From Anaerorhabdus sp964386325 (GTDB lineage Bacteria; Bacillota_I; Bacilli_A; Erysipelotrichales; Erysipelotrichaceae): a DNA stretch of 64,000 nucleotides. The notes beneath the pieces were generated by a model. It was not told the DNA's origin and ran no database searches. It saw only the letters and a program-made list of their open reading frames with translations. Position 1 is the first letter of the stretch; each line of letters opens with the position of its first letter. Location: positions 23,850 through 87,849 of the forward strand of contig CAYLQY010000013.1 of NCBI GenBank assembly GCA_964386325.1. Direction: 5' to 3'. Below are positions 35,085 through 43,575 of this stretch, in pieces. The position numbers and the translations under genes were made by a program.

Positions 35085-36131
35085 TTAATTTTTTAGTGCT
35101 TTAGCAATGAAATTTTCTATGAACTTCATACGTTGCAAATCTAGCTCATATAACTTCATTTTATCTATATTTATTAAATATTTTTCTATTTCGTTTTGAG
35201 AGGTGACATGCTTTGGAATTTTAATGGTTGCTTTTAATTCTGCTCCGTAATTTCTTGCGTTTTGGCTGAGAGTAACATTGTGTTTACACCCATCTAAAGC
35301 AATAAAAACTGCATTAAGATTAGTACATTCGGACCTTTTTGATACCAACGAGTTTTCAAAATAAACAATAGGATCATCCTTACTATGTAGAGCAAGGATA
35401 GGAATATCATAAGAATTTACACCACCTATCGAAGTAAAGCGAGATACTTTATTGAATCGAATAAATTCAATAAACTGTAAGAATGGGCGAAATAAAAAGA
35501 TTGCGTTACCAAAAAGATGTTTTCCTTGTTGAATTAACATATCAATCGAACGATTAAAAGCTGAAAAACTTACAACAGCTTTTATATTTTTAAATTCCTT
35601 ATAATTCAAAACAGCATTCACCGCAAAAGCTCCCCAACTATGACCAATAAGTATAACAGGCAGTTCAGAATAAGATTTGAATTGCTCTTGAGTTGATAAT
35701 AAATTTAACACATCATGTAAATTTATTAGTGATTGTGGTAATCCTCGAATACCTTTACCTGATGAATTATGAGTTCCGGTATTATCATAGGCTAATACTT
35801 CATAACCTTGTTGAGCAAAATAATCGATTTGAGCCAAATAGTCTCGACTACCGTTTGAAATGCCATGACAGAAAATCAAAAGACACTTTTGTGTAATAGA
35901 GACAGCCGAACTATGGTAAAAATTTCCTTTCAATAAACTGTCATTTGTATGAAAAGAAACAGGAGTAGCTTTTAGATTTGGAAAATCATTAAGTGAAAGA
36001 GAAATAGACATAGGCTTATCAGCCATTTCATATCTTTTGCTAAAAATCTTATTATAAATTAAAAAAGTAATTATCATAAATATTAAAATAAAAATCAAAA
36101 TACTAATAATCAAATAATGAAATATATTCAT
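35085..36131 (-). CDS. Membrane-anchored alpha/beta hydrolase
   Basis: This 348-residue protein has an N-terminal membrane helix (residues 5-28) and an alpha/beta hydrolase domain outside or at the membrane. The oxyanion region is IFCHGISNGSRDYLAQ, and the nucleophile elbow GHSWGA lies near residue 164. A likely acid is in HSKDDPIVYF and the catalytic His in GCKHNVTLS near residue 282. This is a serine hydrolase of BAAT/YqiA-like type; the substrate is unknown. Its ribosome site lies inside a hairpin (36129-36153). Confidence 0.8.
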   Translation of the reverse strand: MNIFHYLIISILIFILIFMIITFLIYNKIFSKRYEMADKPMSISLSLNDFPNLKATPVSFHTNDSLLKGNFYHSSAVSITQKCLLIFCHGISNGSRDYLAQIDYFAQQGYEVLAYDNTGTHNSSGKGIRGLPQSLINLHDVLNLLSTQEQFKSYSELPVILIGHSWGAFAVNAVLNYKEFKNIKAVVSFSAFNRSIDMLIQQGKHLFGNAIFLFRPFLQFIEFIRFNKVSRFTSIGGVNSYDIPILALHSKDDPIVYFENSLVSKRSECTNLNAVFIALDGCKHNVTLSQNARNYGAELKATIKIPKHVTSQNEIEKYLINIDKMKLYELDLQRMKFIENFIAKALKN

Positions 36132-36153
36132 ACGAGTTACCTCCTTTCGTATG
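36129..36153 (-). promoter_or_regulatory. Hairpin enclosing the ribosome site and start codon of the hydrolase gene
   Basis: CATACGA and TCGTATG form a perfect 7-bp inverted repeat around an 11-base loop. On the minus strand the loop holds AAGGAGG and the right arm holds the ATG start codon. Pairing would hide the start. This suggests translational control by RNA structure or temperature, or a protein-binding palindrome at the start. Confidence 0.5.
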
Positions 36154-36343
36154 GGGTGAATAGAATTTCAAATATAAATATAAGAGTAAGTAATAAACAA
36201 AGAATCTCATATTATACATTAATTATATAATATGTCTTATAAATCTCCTTAGATATTGCTCCCTGATTTTAAAATGTTAAACTCAAGTCCTACCACAGTA
36301 AGTCAAGCGGATTCAATCCTTTCACTTATAGTACCGTAAAAAA

Positions 36344-36372
36344 AAAACGGCTCAAACATACCGTTTTCTTCA
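36344..36372. terminator. Terminator-like hairpin in the gap 36154-36730
   Basis: AAAACGG (36344-36350) pairs with CCGTTTT (36361-36367) over a 10-base loop, flanked by A- and T-rich tracts. I see no gene in the rest of this 577-base gap. Confidence 0.45.
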
Positions 36373-36730
36373 TATTAATGCTTTTTTAAGATTTTCCTTT
36401 TGTACCTTTTTTCCAAATAAGTATACACTTCATTCATAGTTTAAATAGTCCTTCACAAACAAATTTTCAAGTAAAGATTAATACAAGAAAGATTTAACGC
36501 CTTACTTTTACCTTCTACAAAACTACCCCCCCTACATTTGTTCTGAGTTATACCTGGAGTAGTGTTGCAGTTTATTGGATACAGACATATAATTCTTTCT
36601 CAAACTACATTTATTCAAATATTTATACCACAATTTTCTAAACAATTTTCACACATTATCACTTTAAAAAACATCTTTGCAACTATCCATGAATCGATAA
36701 AAGTCAATTGAAAATATAAACACATGAACT

Positions 36731-37417
36731 CTAATTTAAACATCCAAGTTCAACAGCACTGGCATTGATATTGCTTATTTGCAAAGATAATAAATACTCA
36801 TCTTGGTTATCATAGGTGAATTTAAACTTTACAATTTCAAGTTCATCTTTTTCATCAAACCATAGGTCAATTGAAATACTTTTAAAAAGACTGTCATTCT
36901 GTTCGAAATAATCAAAACCAGATGTTATTTTAATCATTATCTCCTTCTTAGTTTCCTCTTTTATAGATAATACTCTGTTATTGCCAATATTTGATAATAA
37001 TATTACATCTTTCTTTAAATCTATATCCTTCAAAGCATTTAATATCAAATTATCGAATCTAGAAATGTTACCAAAGTTTTTTGTTGAATAACTATTGAAT
37101 AAAATATATTCTTTAATCTGATCAAGTTCTATAGAATAGTTCTCACTTGAGTTTGATGAGTAAACCACTATTAATGGTTCAATTAAACTCAAACGAAAAT
37201 CTTCCTTGAGTATTACTATTCCACATTGACCTTGACTATTATTTTGCTTCCCATTCTTATAGATATAATCAATTAGTTTTTCATTTTTTGTTTCATTTTT
37301 AAGCTGAACAGATACAGTGTAAGAATCATATTGTTTGAATGAATCTAAAATATTTTTCTTTGTACTCTGACATCCAAAGATCAATAAACAGATAATTAAT
37401 AGAAATAAACGTTTCAT
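36731..37417 (-). CDS. Putative lipoprotein of the secreted-protein operon
   Basis: This 228-residue protein has a lipoprotein signal (FLLIICLLIFGCQS, Cys at 16). The mature part alternates strands and loops (YDSYTVSVQLKNETKNEKL, KEEIMIKITSGFDYFEQND) and resembles the LolA/LppX-like or outer lipoprotein fold seen in many Gram-positive lipoproteins, but no family can be named. It is the last gene of a minus-strand operon, 3 bases after the previous stop. Confidence 0.55.
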   Translation of the reverse strand: MKRLFLLIICLLIFGCQSTKKNILDSFKQYDSYTVSVQLKNETKNEKLIDYIYKNGKQNNSQGQCGIVILKEDFRLSLIEPLIVVYSSNSSENYSIELDQIKEYILFNSYSTKNFGNISRFDNLILNALKDIDLKKDVILLSNIGNNRVLSIKEETKKEIMIKITSGFDYFEQNDSLFKSISIDLWFDEKDELEIVKFKFTYDNQDEYLLSLQISNINASAVELGCLN

Positions 37418-37420
37418 GAT

Positions 37421-38089
37421 CTATGGTTGAATTTGAAATGAATGTCTAATTGTTTTTACATTATAAGTAATAGGTTGTGCAGATCCAGCAGCATATGTCA
37501 ATTTCACGTTATATGAACCAGAAATAGTAGCAAAAGATTTGGAATAATCAATTGTGCCAGAAGTAGTAAATGAATCACCAAATATCCATGAACTCATAGG
37601 AAAATATGAAATATTTTGCATTGTGATTGATTCTCCATAATGAGTTAGAACATCGTAAGTATTCACATTATATGTTATTGAACCTCGTAATATGGTTTCA
37701 AATGTAAAATAGACATGTTCCTCAAGCAACTCAATATAAACCTGGCCAAACTCGTAATAAGTTTGGCTTACTGTTTTCGCTTCACCTATTGCTCTATTCA
37801 CAGTTAATATTTCATCAGTTTTTACAATACTTAAATTGTTAGCAATAAAATAGTCAAATATCTCATTCATTGTTATATCTAGAGATTGGTTATACCACAT
37901 TAGAAATTCTGATGTTAGATTGTTTCCTTCACAATCTTGTACCGAGTAATTGTCATCTTGACTTACTAACTTTTGAATGAGTTGCTTTTCCTTATTATAA
38001 TTTATTTCATTGTTTTCAGCATATGCGAATGAACATGTAATCATCAATACTGAACTTAAGATTAAACCAAGTATAATTTTTTTAATCAT
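37421..38089 (-). CDS. Secreted protein of unknown function (paralogue of the next gene)
   Basis: This 222-residue protein has a signal peptide (LGLILSSVLMITCSFAYA). The mature part is helical at first (YNKEKQLIQKLVSQDD, with SVQDCEGNNLTSEF), then beta-rich. The C-terminal pattern FATISGSYNVKLTYAAGSAQ with YNVKTIRHSF matches ISATIKGSYQLVGEY with YINRSF in the 226-residue neighbour, so they are distant paralogues. No enzyme motif is seen. It probably acts outside the cell. Confidence 0.55.
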   Translation of the reverse strand: MIKKIILGLILSSVLMITCSFAYAENNEINYNKEKQLIQKLVSQDDNYSVQDCEGNNLTSEFLMWYNQSLDITMNEIFDYFIANNLSIVKTDEILTVNRAIGEAKTVSQTYYEFGQVYIELLEEHVYFTFETILRGSITYNVNTYDVLTHYGESITMQNISYFPMSSWIFGDSFTTSGTIDYSKSFATISGSYNVKLTYAAGSAQPITYNVKTIRHSFQIQP

Positions 38090-38102
38090 TAGAATATCCT
38101 CC

Positions 38103-38783
38103 TTATTCCGAATACATTATAAAAGATCTATTAATATAACCAAAATCCAAGTTGTATCTTTGTGCAAAGTCAACATATTCTCCAACTAATTGATAACTTC
38201 CCTTAATTGTAGCTGAAATTTTATCATACGCAATTGGAGCAGAGGTTGAAGAATTTGCTTGCCATACGTTTATATTCCATCCAAAGTCAATGTTTGTAGC
38301 AGAAACCCAAGCTTGTGCAGATTTAATATCACCTGTTAACTCCGAATAGACAATCAAGCCACGTAGTTCTGTATTCCATTCTTTTGTTAAACCAAGCTCT
38401 GTTTTATTATCAGCTATTTCATAGAATCTTCTGGTTTCAGTCTTAGATGTATCTACAACTCTTATTCCTTTTAAGAAGTTTGTAACACCTGTTGAATATT
38501 CTATCTTAATTTGAACTAATTCTAATTTATTATCATAAACTAACGACCCAATACTTTTGTAATCTTTATCAAGATATAAATCAATTATTTTATCCTTAAA
38601 CATCTTTGTGATTTCGCTTCCAGAAGAATTATACACTTTTACTTCCATTTCAGTTGAACTATTATATAAACCCTCTATATACTCTTGTAAAATTGTATAG
38701 TTTCCATCTTCAGCGAATACATTTATTGGTAAAACAAATTGAAGTAAAACCATCAAACAAATAAGTAGTTTCATTTTTTTCAT
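38103..38783 (-). CDS. Secreted protein of unknown function
   Basis: This 226-residue protein has a clear signal peptide (LICLMVLLQFVLPINVFA). The mature part opens with NYTILQEYIEGLYNSSTEME and a segment like SGSEITKMFKDKII, and ends in a beta-rich half with ATIKGSYQLVGEY. Gene order and architecture match the next gene downstream, so the pair probably arose by duplication. Function is unknown; it is predicted to be released. Confidence 0.55.
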   Translation of the reverse strand: MKKMKLLICLMVLLQFVLPINVFAEDGNYTILQEYIEGLYNSSTEMEVKVYNSSGSEITKMFKDKIIDLYLDKDYKSIGSLVYDNKLELVQIKIEYSTGVTNFLKGIRVVDTSKTETRRFYEIADNKTELGLTKEWNTELRGLIVYSELTGDIKSAQAWVSATNIDFGWNINVWQANSSTSAPIAYDKISATIKGSYQLVGEYVDFAQRYNLDFGYINRSFIMYSE

Positions 38784-38851
38784 TTCATCATCTCCTTTAA
38801 TTATAAAATCAACATACTTAATGAGTAATCTTGTGTAATATTAGATTATTC

Positions 38852-39052
38852 TTAATTAGGAAAACAAACGAAATCCCTTGGTTTTGCTTCTGGATTAGCG
38901 AAAGGTTTACTAGTTACTTCAGTTTTTTTGTTATTCACGCCTACCGTGAATCCATTTACGTTATTCAAGTTAGCTCCAACAGAAATAACTGTAGCAAGAA
39001 AAAATAGCATTAATAAACTTAAATTTAATATTCGAGCTATTTTATTCATCAT
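38852..39052 (-). CDS. Small exported peptide, candidate signal peptide of the RRNPP-like regulator
   Basis: This 66-residue product has AAAGGAG before its ATG. It has a basic N-terminus, one hydrophobic stretch (LNLSLLMLFFLATVISVGA) and a polar tail ending KPRDFVCFPN. It lies directly downstream of a TPR-containing HTH regulator gene, separated by a terminator and its own promoter, the usual arrangement of receptor and pheromone precursor in RRNPP systems. The C-terminal residues would be the mature peptide. It has no typical AgrD features. It is the first gene of the secreted-protein operon, so it could also be a secreted effector. Confidence 0.5.
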   Translation of the reverse strand: MMNKIARILNLSLLMLFFLATVISVGANLNNVNGFTVGVNNKKTEVTSKPFANPEAKPRDFVCFPN

Positions 39053-39080
39053 TCATACTCCTTTCTTTATGTGCTATTTA

Positions 39081-39089
39081 ATTATATCA
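39081..39089 (-). promoter_or_regulatory. Extended -10 promoter of the secreted-protein operon
   Basis: On the minus strand TGATATAAT (TGnTATAAT) lies about 35 bases before the ATG of the 66-residue gene. No good -35 box is seen, so an activator, perhaps the adjacent regulator, may be needed. Confidence 0.45.
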
Positions 39090-39131
39090 ATATAAAATCA
39101 ATATATTTTACTCGAAGTTTCCAGTTTCCAT

Positions 39132-39162
39132 AAAAAAAATGCTTCACAACAAGCATTTTTTA
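39132..39162. terminator. Bidirectional terminator after the RRNPP-like regulator
   Basis: ATGCTT (39139-39144) pairs with AAGCAT (39151-39156) over a 6-base loop, within A- and T-tracts. It ends the regulator transcript and isolates the peptide operon. Confidence 0.75.
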
Positions 39163-39178
39163 AAATTATATGGAAATT

Positions 39179-40423
39179 TCAGTCTCTAATCAAACTAATT
39201 AATTTACTTGCATATCTTAAAGCCTCTTTATACTGCTTTGATTTCTTGCAAAAGGAAATTAAAATATCAATGTAGAAACATTTTTCGTCTATAGGCAAAT
39301 CGTTTTCAATTTCTTTGAATTGTTTTTTTAAATTGCTTAAAATATTTTTATAATTATCACAAGTCAAAATGATTTCAAAAAAATCAATTTTCTTTTTGAC
39401 ATATTCATCAATTATTTGTATATGTTTACATTCATTGACTAAATGCATTGCTTTTTTATAATCATTTAGATAATAGTAGCAAATTACTAAATGAAAATAA
39501 TCAATCCCCAAAAAATCTGATTCCTTTTTTGACAATGTCAAAGTTATGGCTTCACTGTATTTTCTTTGCCTTATCAATAACCAAGATAAGTTAGTTTTAA
39601 TAATATTAATGAAATATTCATTGTTGATATCAATACACTTTTCTATTATTTCTTTATACATGTTTTCTGATATATCAAACTTCCTTGTTTTACCATATAT
39701 TGTAGCTATATGTACTTGAGTAAATAGTTGGCGATTAATATTAATTTCTTCCGTAAATAATCGCAAAGCAATAGATTCATAATATTTTGCATCTACAAAG
39801 TTATTATCAAAATCATGAGCTTTTCCTAAGTGATAACAAACCATACTATAAGAATATTTAAAAATCCCCATATCTAAAGCTTTATTGAAATATGCTATTG
39901 CATTTTTGTTGTCTTTATTATCCATATAAATACAACCTAAACAATCATAGTAGATTTGCATTTCATTATTTGTAAATGGTATATTTTCAGACAAATATAA
40001 ATCTAGTCTTTTCTGGAAATAAGAAATCAATTCCGGTTTTATTGAAATAGTCACATGCCATAGAAAATTATAGAGTGTATACGTTATTATTAAATCTGAA
40101 TTTAAATAGATATTACTATGATCTTCAATCTCATAAAACAATTGTTGTGCTTCTTTAATACGATAAAAAACAATTGCTATGTAAAAATCATTTAATAGTT
40201 TTCCATAATACACTAGTTCTTTCCCATAAAAATAATCCAGTCCTAGTAAATTTGATAAAGATTTTAAATATTCATTATCAATTATTATTCTATTATTCTC
40301 AATCTTACTCACATAACTCTTTGAAAATGAAGCAGACTTCCCAATCTCTTCCAAAGTGATGTTATTCTGGCATCGCGTAGTCTTAAGTCTGTTAATAAAA
40401 TATCTATAACTCCTCAATTCCAT
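39179..40423 (-). CDS. RRNPP-like transcriptional regulator (HTH plus TPR)
   Basis: This 414-residue protein begins with an XRE-type helix-turn-helix (INRLKTTRCQNNITLEEIGK, SASFSKSYVSKIENNRIII, residues 10-55). The rest is a string of TPR-like helix pairs (for example YYDCLGCIYMDNKDNKNAIA, FNKALDMGIFKYSY, KYSEAITLTLSKKESDF). This is the architecture of Rgg, PlcR and PrgX, regulators that bind short re-imported peptides. The adjacent small exported peptide and secreted-protein operon are the likely targets. Which peptide it binds is not shown by the sequence. Confidence 0.7.
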   Translation of the reverse strand: MELRSYRYFINRLKTTRCQNNITLEEIGKSASFSKSYVSKIENNRIIIDNEYLKSLSNLLGLDYFYGKELVYYGKLLNDFYIAIVFYRIKEAQQLFYEIEDHSNIYLNSDLIITYTLYNFLWHVTISIKPELISYFQKRLDLYLSENIPFTNNEMQIYYDCLGCIYMDNKDNKNAIAYFNKALDMGIFKYSYSMVCYHLGKAHDFDNNFVDAKYYESIALRLFTEEININRQLFTQVHIATIYGKTRKFDISENMYKEIIEKCIDINNEYFINIIKTNLSWLLIRQRKYSEAITLTLSKKESDFLGIDYFHLVICYYYLNDYKKAMHLVNECKHIQIIDEYVKKKIDFFEIILTCDNYKNILSNLKKQFKEIENDLPIDEKCFYIDILISFCKKSKQYKEALRYASKLISLIRD

Positions 40424-40476
40424 ATAGTCTCGCCCCCTAATGCCTAGTAAAGTATCATAAGCTATATGTTTACATT

Positions 40477-40485
40477 ATTATAACA
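40477..40485 (-). promoter_or_regulatory. Extended -10 promoter of the regulator gene
   Basis: On the minus strand TGTTATAAT fits TGnTATAAT about 55 bases upstream of the regulator start. The rest of the 278-base gap to the pseudogene at 40702 holds no gene. Confidence 0.4.
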
Positions 40486-40701
40486 CAGTACTTTCAATTC
40501 CTTTCATTTCCATCCGATAACACGCATTTTCAAAAAAATGATTTAATCTAACATCACTTTTCTTAATTATATTTGATTCAATTTTATTCATTCCCTTTTA
40601 TTCTTTTATAAATATCGCTACTCTATGTTGATATATAGGAAAATACTTAATAAGGCAACTATACAGACTAGCATTATAGACCCGAAAGCAGTGGATAGAA
40701 T

Positions 40702-41076
40702 ATGAGGAAAATACTTATTATTTTATATTTATTAGTACTAGTTGGATGTCAAAAAAATGGAACAAAATGTTGAATCTCCAAAATCCGAAAATAATAACAC
40801 AATTATCACCACTCCAGAAGCTACTAAAGAAACTAGTTTCAGTTCAAATAATCAAATCAACAGTTCGATAACTAAACACATATATGCGGATTATGGAGTA
40901 GTTGAAGCAGATTACGAATTTTCATTGAGGGTAACGGATGTATTTTTAATGACTACATTCTTACACGATTAATGAAAGTATCAAAGGATAATTATAATAA
41001 AATTGGTTTAGAAGTAGTTATCCATTGTACCAATGATATGAGAGTTCAAGCTGAAAGATTCAAATATGATTATTGA
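40702..41076 (+). pseudogene. Broken lipoprotein gene
   Basis: ATG 40702 opens a lipoprotein signal peptide (MRKILIILYLLVLVGCQK) that stops soon after, in frame one. After the A7 tract at 40750-40757 the sequence continues in another frame with MEQNVESPKSENNNTI and an Asn/Ser/Thr-rich linker, then DYGVVEADYEFSLRVTDVF. A second shift near 40940 restores a tail reading IGLEVVIHCTNDMRVQ and FKYDY before the stop. Together these look like a DUF4352-like lipoprotein with two frame breaks. It precedes the response regulator of an ABC/two-component cluster and may once have been its extracellular partner. Confidence 0.5.
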
Positions 41077-41172
41077 GATAATTTTAAAAGAGTATTGATA
41101 AAATAAATATATTACTGTATTATTGTATTAATACAAATGGTTACTAGATGTAATTATTCGCGAGGAAATAAT

Positions 41173-41829
41173 ATGAAGAATATTTTACTTGTTGAAGATG
41201 ATATTAACATTGGAAATATGATTGAAGAAGTTTTATTAAAAGAAGGCTACTTAGTTACGCGTGCTTATTCTGGGACAGAAGTGCTCTTACAATTACAAAG
41301 ATATAAACCTAATCTTATTTTACTAGATTTAATATTGCCTGGATTAAGTGGAGAGGAAGTAGTATCAAATATAAGTGGAATACCTATTATTGTACTTAGT
41401 GCAAAGACAAATATAGATAACAAGATTAATCTTTTGTTACAAGGTGTAGTAGATTATATGATTAAACCCTTAAATATAAGAGAACTACTAGCAAGAATTT
41501 CAATACATCTCAATTATCTTAATTGGTATGAGCCATCAAAACTTTATTTTGATGATGTAGTATTGAATATTGATGAACGCTGTATATCAACAGATAATAA
41601 AGAAATTAAGTTAACGAGAACTGAATTAGCCATCTTAAAGGTACTTGTGTTGAATGATAAACAAATAGTTACAAAATCATATTTGTTAGACAACATTATG
41701 GAAGATACTCCAGACTGCACTGATAGTTCATTAAAAATGCATATTAGTAATTTGAGAAAAAAACTTCGAGAACTTTCTGGAAGAGAATACATTGAAGCAA
41801 TATGGGGAGTTGGATTTAAGCTAAAGTAA
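41173..41829 (+). CDS. OmpR-family response regulator
   Basis: The start is ATG 41173 (218 residues), with AGGA upstream; an in-frame ATG at 41137 has no ribosome site. The receiver domain has the acidic pair EDD, phospho-acceptor Asp in LILLDLILPG and Lys in DYMIKPL. The C-terminal winged helix contains LTRTELAILKVLVLNDKQIV and SLKMHISNLRKKL. It is followed by an ABC transporter and then a histidine kinase, so it most likely controls the transporter in response to a peptide antibiotic. Confidence 0.85.
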   Translation: MKNILLVEDDINIGNMIEEVLLKEGYLVTRAYSGTEVLLQLQRYKPNLILLDLILPGLSGEEVVSNISGIPIIVLSAKTNIDNKINLLLQGVVDYMIKPLNIRELLARISIHLNYLNWYEPSKLYFDDVVLNIDERCISTDNKEIKLTRTELAILKVLVLNDKQIVTKSYLLDNIMEDTPDCTDSSLKMHISNLRKKLRELSGREYIEAIWGVGFKLK

Positions 41830-41913
41830 TATTTACTAATTCTTTACTTTTCATTTATTACTTTCATTACGAATATTTCTTATTGTTATTAAGAATAGAA
41901 GAGGAGTAAGTAA

Positions 41914-42828
41914 ATGAAATACATACTAACATTAGATTCAATTTGTAAAAATTATGGTAATTTTAATGCTTTAACAAACTGCTCAATGTCCATACCTGAA
42001 GGCTCAATTTATGGGTTTATCGGAAAAAATGGTGCAGGTAAAACAACATTAATTCGAATTGTTTGTGGTCTTCAATATAAATCATCGGGATTCTTTTCTT
42101 TATTTGATAAAAATGATATAGATAAAGATTTTAATCTATCCAGAAGAAGAATGGGTGCAATTGTCGAAACTCCTTCCATTTATATGGATATGACCGCTTA
42201 CGAAAATCTCAAGCAACAATATCTTGTTCAAGGAATACCATCATTTGAAGGAATAAATGAACTCTTGCATTTAGTTGGACTGCAAAATACCAAAGAGAAA
42301 AGAGCAAAGAACTTCTCTCTAGGAATGCGCCAACGATTAGGAATCGCAATTTCCTTAGTGAGTAATCCTGACTTTTTAATTTTAGACGAACCAACAAATG
42401 GATTAGATCCGCAAGGAATTATCGAAATACGGGAATTAATATTGAAACTTAATCGTGATTATCATATTACCTTTTTGATTTCAAGTCATTATCTGGATGA
42501 GTTATCAAAAATTGCAACCCATTATGGATTTATCGATCAAGGAAAAATAATACAAGAAATCAGTTCAAAAGATTTAGAGGATCATTGTGGAAAATACACA
42601 CAAATAGAAGTTAATAATTCAGTAGCATTAGTTTATGTTCTAGATAACTTAAATGTAGAATACAAGATTTTGTCTTCTACTAAGGCAAAGTTATACAGCA
42701 AAGTGAATATCTCTCAATTAGTCCTAGCACTAGATAAAGTCAATTGTGAAGTACTATCCTTGTTTGAAAAAGAAGAGAGTCTTGAGAGTTATTTTATCAA
42801 TCTTGTAGGAGGACAAAGCAATGTATAG
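41914..42828 (+). CDS. ABC transporter ATP-binding protein (LanF/BcrA-like)
   Basis: This 304-residue protein has Walker A GKNGAGKT (about 38-45), a signature FSLGMRQRLGIA, Walker B FLILDEPTNGLDP and an H-loop ISSHYLDEL. The C-terminal 80 residues form the extra domain found in lantibiotic-immunity (LanF) and bacitracin (BcrA) ATPases. It overlaps the permease gene by 8 bases. The transporter probably removes peptide antibiotics from the membrane or exports a peptide; the substrate is not shown. Confidence 0.85.
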   Translation: MKYILTLDSICKNYGNFNALTNCSMSIPEGSIYGFIGKNGAGKTTLIRIVCGLQYKSSGFFSLFDKNDIDKDFNLSRRRMGAIVETPSIYMDMTAYENLKQQYLVQGIPSFEGINELLHLVGLQNTKEKRAKNFSLGMRQRLGIAISLVSNPDFLILDEPTNGLDPQGIIEIRELILKLNRDYHITFLISSHYLDELSKIATHYGFIDQGKIIQEISSKDLEDHCGKYTQIEVNNSVALVYVLDNLNVEYKILSSTKAKLYSKVNISQLVLALDKVNCEVLSLFEKEESLESYFINLVGGQSNV

Positions 42829-43564
42829 ACTTTTAGCAGCAAATTTAAATCGTTTAAGGATTTATAAACCATTTTGGATTAACCTATCAATCATAGTAAT
42901 CATAGAATCATTATTAACTTTTATGCTAGTCGTTCAAGGAGAAGTTCCCATTGATTTTGCATTATTTATTGTTCTTTTAGTTATCGGTTTAATAACATCA
43001 TTCTTTATTGGTCTTTTTTATGGTATTGAATATAGTGATGGCACAATTCGTAATAAAGTTATAGCTGGGCACAAAAGAATAACAATATATTTTGCAAGTT
43101 TGATTACCGGAATTATTTCAATATCAACATTATATTTTGTAAGTTCGATATTAGGCGCAATCATTGTGATTACATTTTCATCAAACGGAAACTATGATTT
43201 ATCTAATTTCGTTTTATCAAGTTTTATTGGATGGCTATCCTGTATTTCAATTATTTCCATTTTTAATATGATTGGAATGCTAAGTTCAAGTAAGTCAAAG
43301 TCGTCAACAACTTGCATTATTGTATCATTCACACTTTTAATAATTGGATTGATTTGCTATTCCTTATCTATACAAGGAGTAAATTCAACGATCTTCGGTG
43401 AAGCAGTCCAACTATTGTTTGATATGAATCCATTTGTACAAGGTATCCAAATACCCTCTGTGGACAATTTTACAGTATGTAAGTTAGGACTTTACTCTTT
43501 ATATATCATTTTTATTTTAAATACTGTTGGTATTTATATCTTCAATAAAAAAGATTTAAAGTAG
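42821..43564 (+). CDS. ABC-2 type permease (LanE/BcrB-like)
   Basis: This 247-residue protein has six membrane helices, with the usual gap after the first (residues about 17-37, 47-68, 95-125, 130-150, 160-180 and 220-240). IEYSDGTIRNKVIAGHKRITIYFA is the conserved loop of ABC-2 permeases near residues 65-90. It is the only permease of this transporter; related lantibiotic immunity systems often have two (E and G). Confidence 0.8.
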   Translation: MYRLLAANLNRLRIYKPFWINLSIIVIIESLLTFMLVVQGEVPIDFALFIVLLVIGLITSFFIGLFYGIEYSDGTIRNKVIAGHKRITIYFASLITGIISISTLYFVSSILGAIIVITFSSNGNYDLSNFVLSSFIGWLSCISIISIFNMIGMLSSSKSKSSTTCIIVSFTLLIIGLICYSLSIQGVNSTIFGEAVQLLFDMNPFVQGIQIPSVDNFTVCKLGLYSLYIIFILNTVGIYIFNKKDLK

Positions 43565-43575
43565 AGACTCATCAT

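Noticed and set aside
38852..39052. The 66-residue peptide as an AgrD
   Set aside because: It lacks an amphipathic N-terminal AgrD helix and the acidic proline-containing tail, and agrB lies 6 kb away beside a better AgrD.
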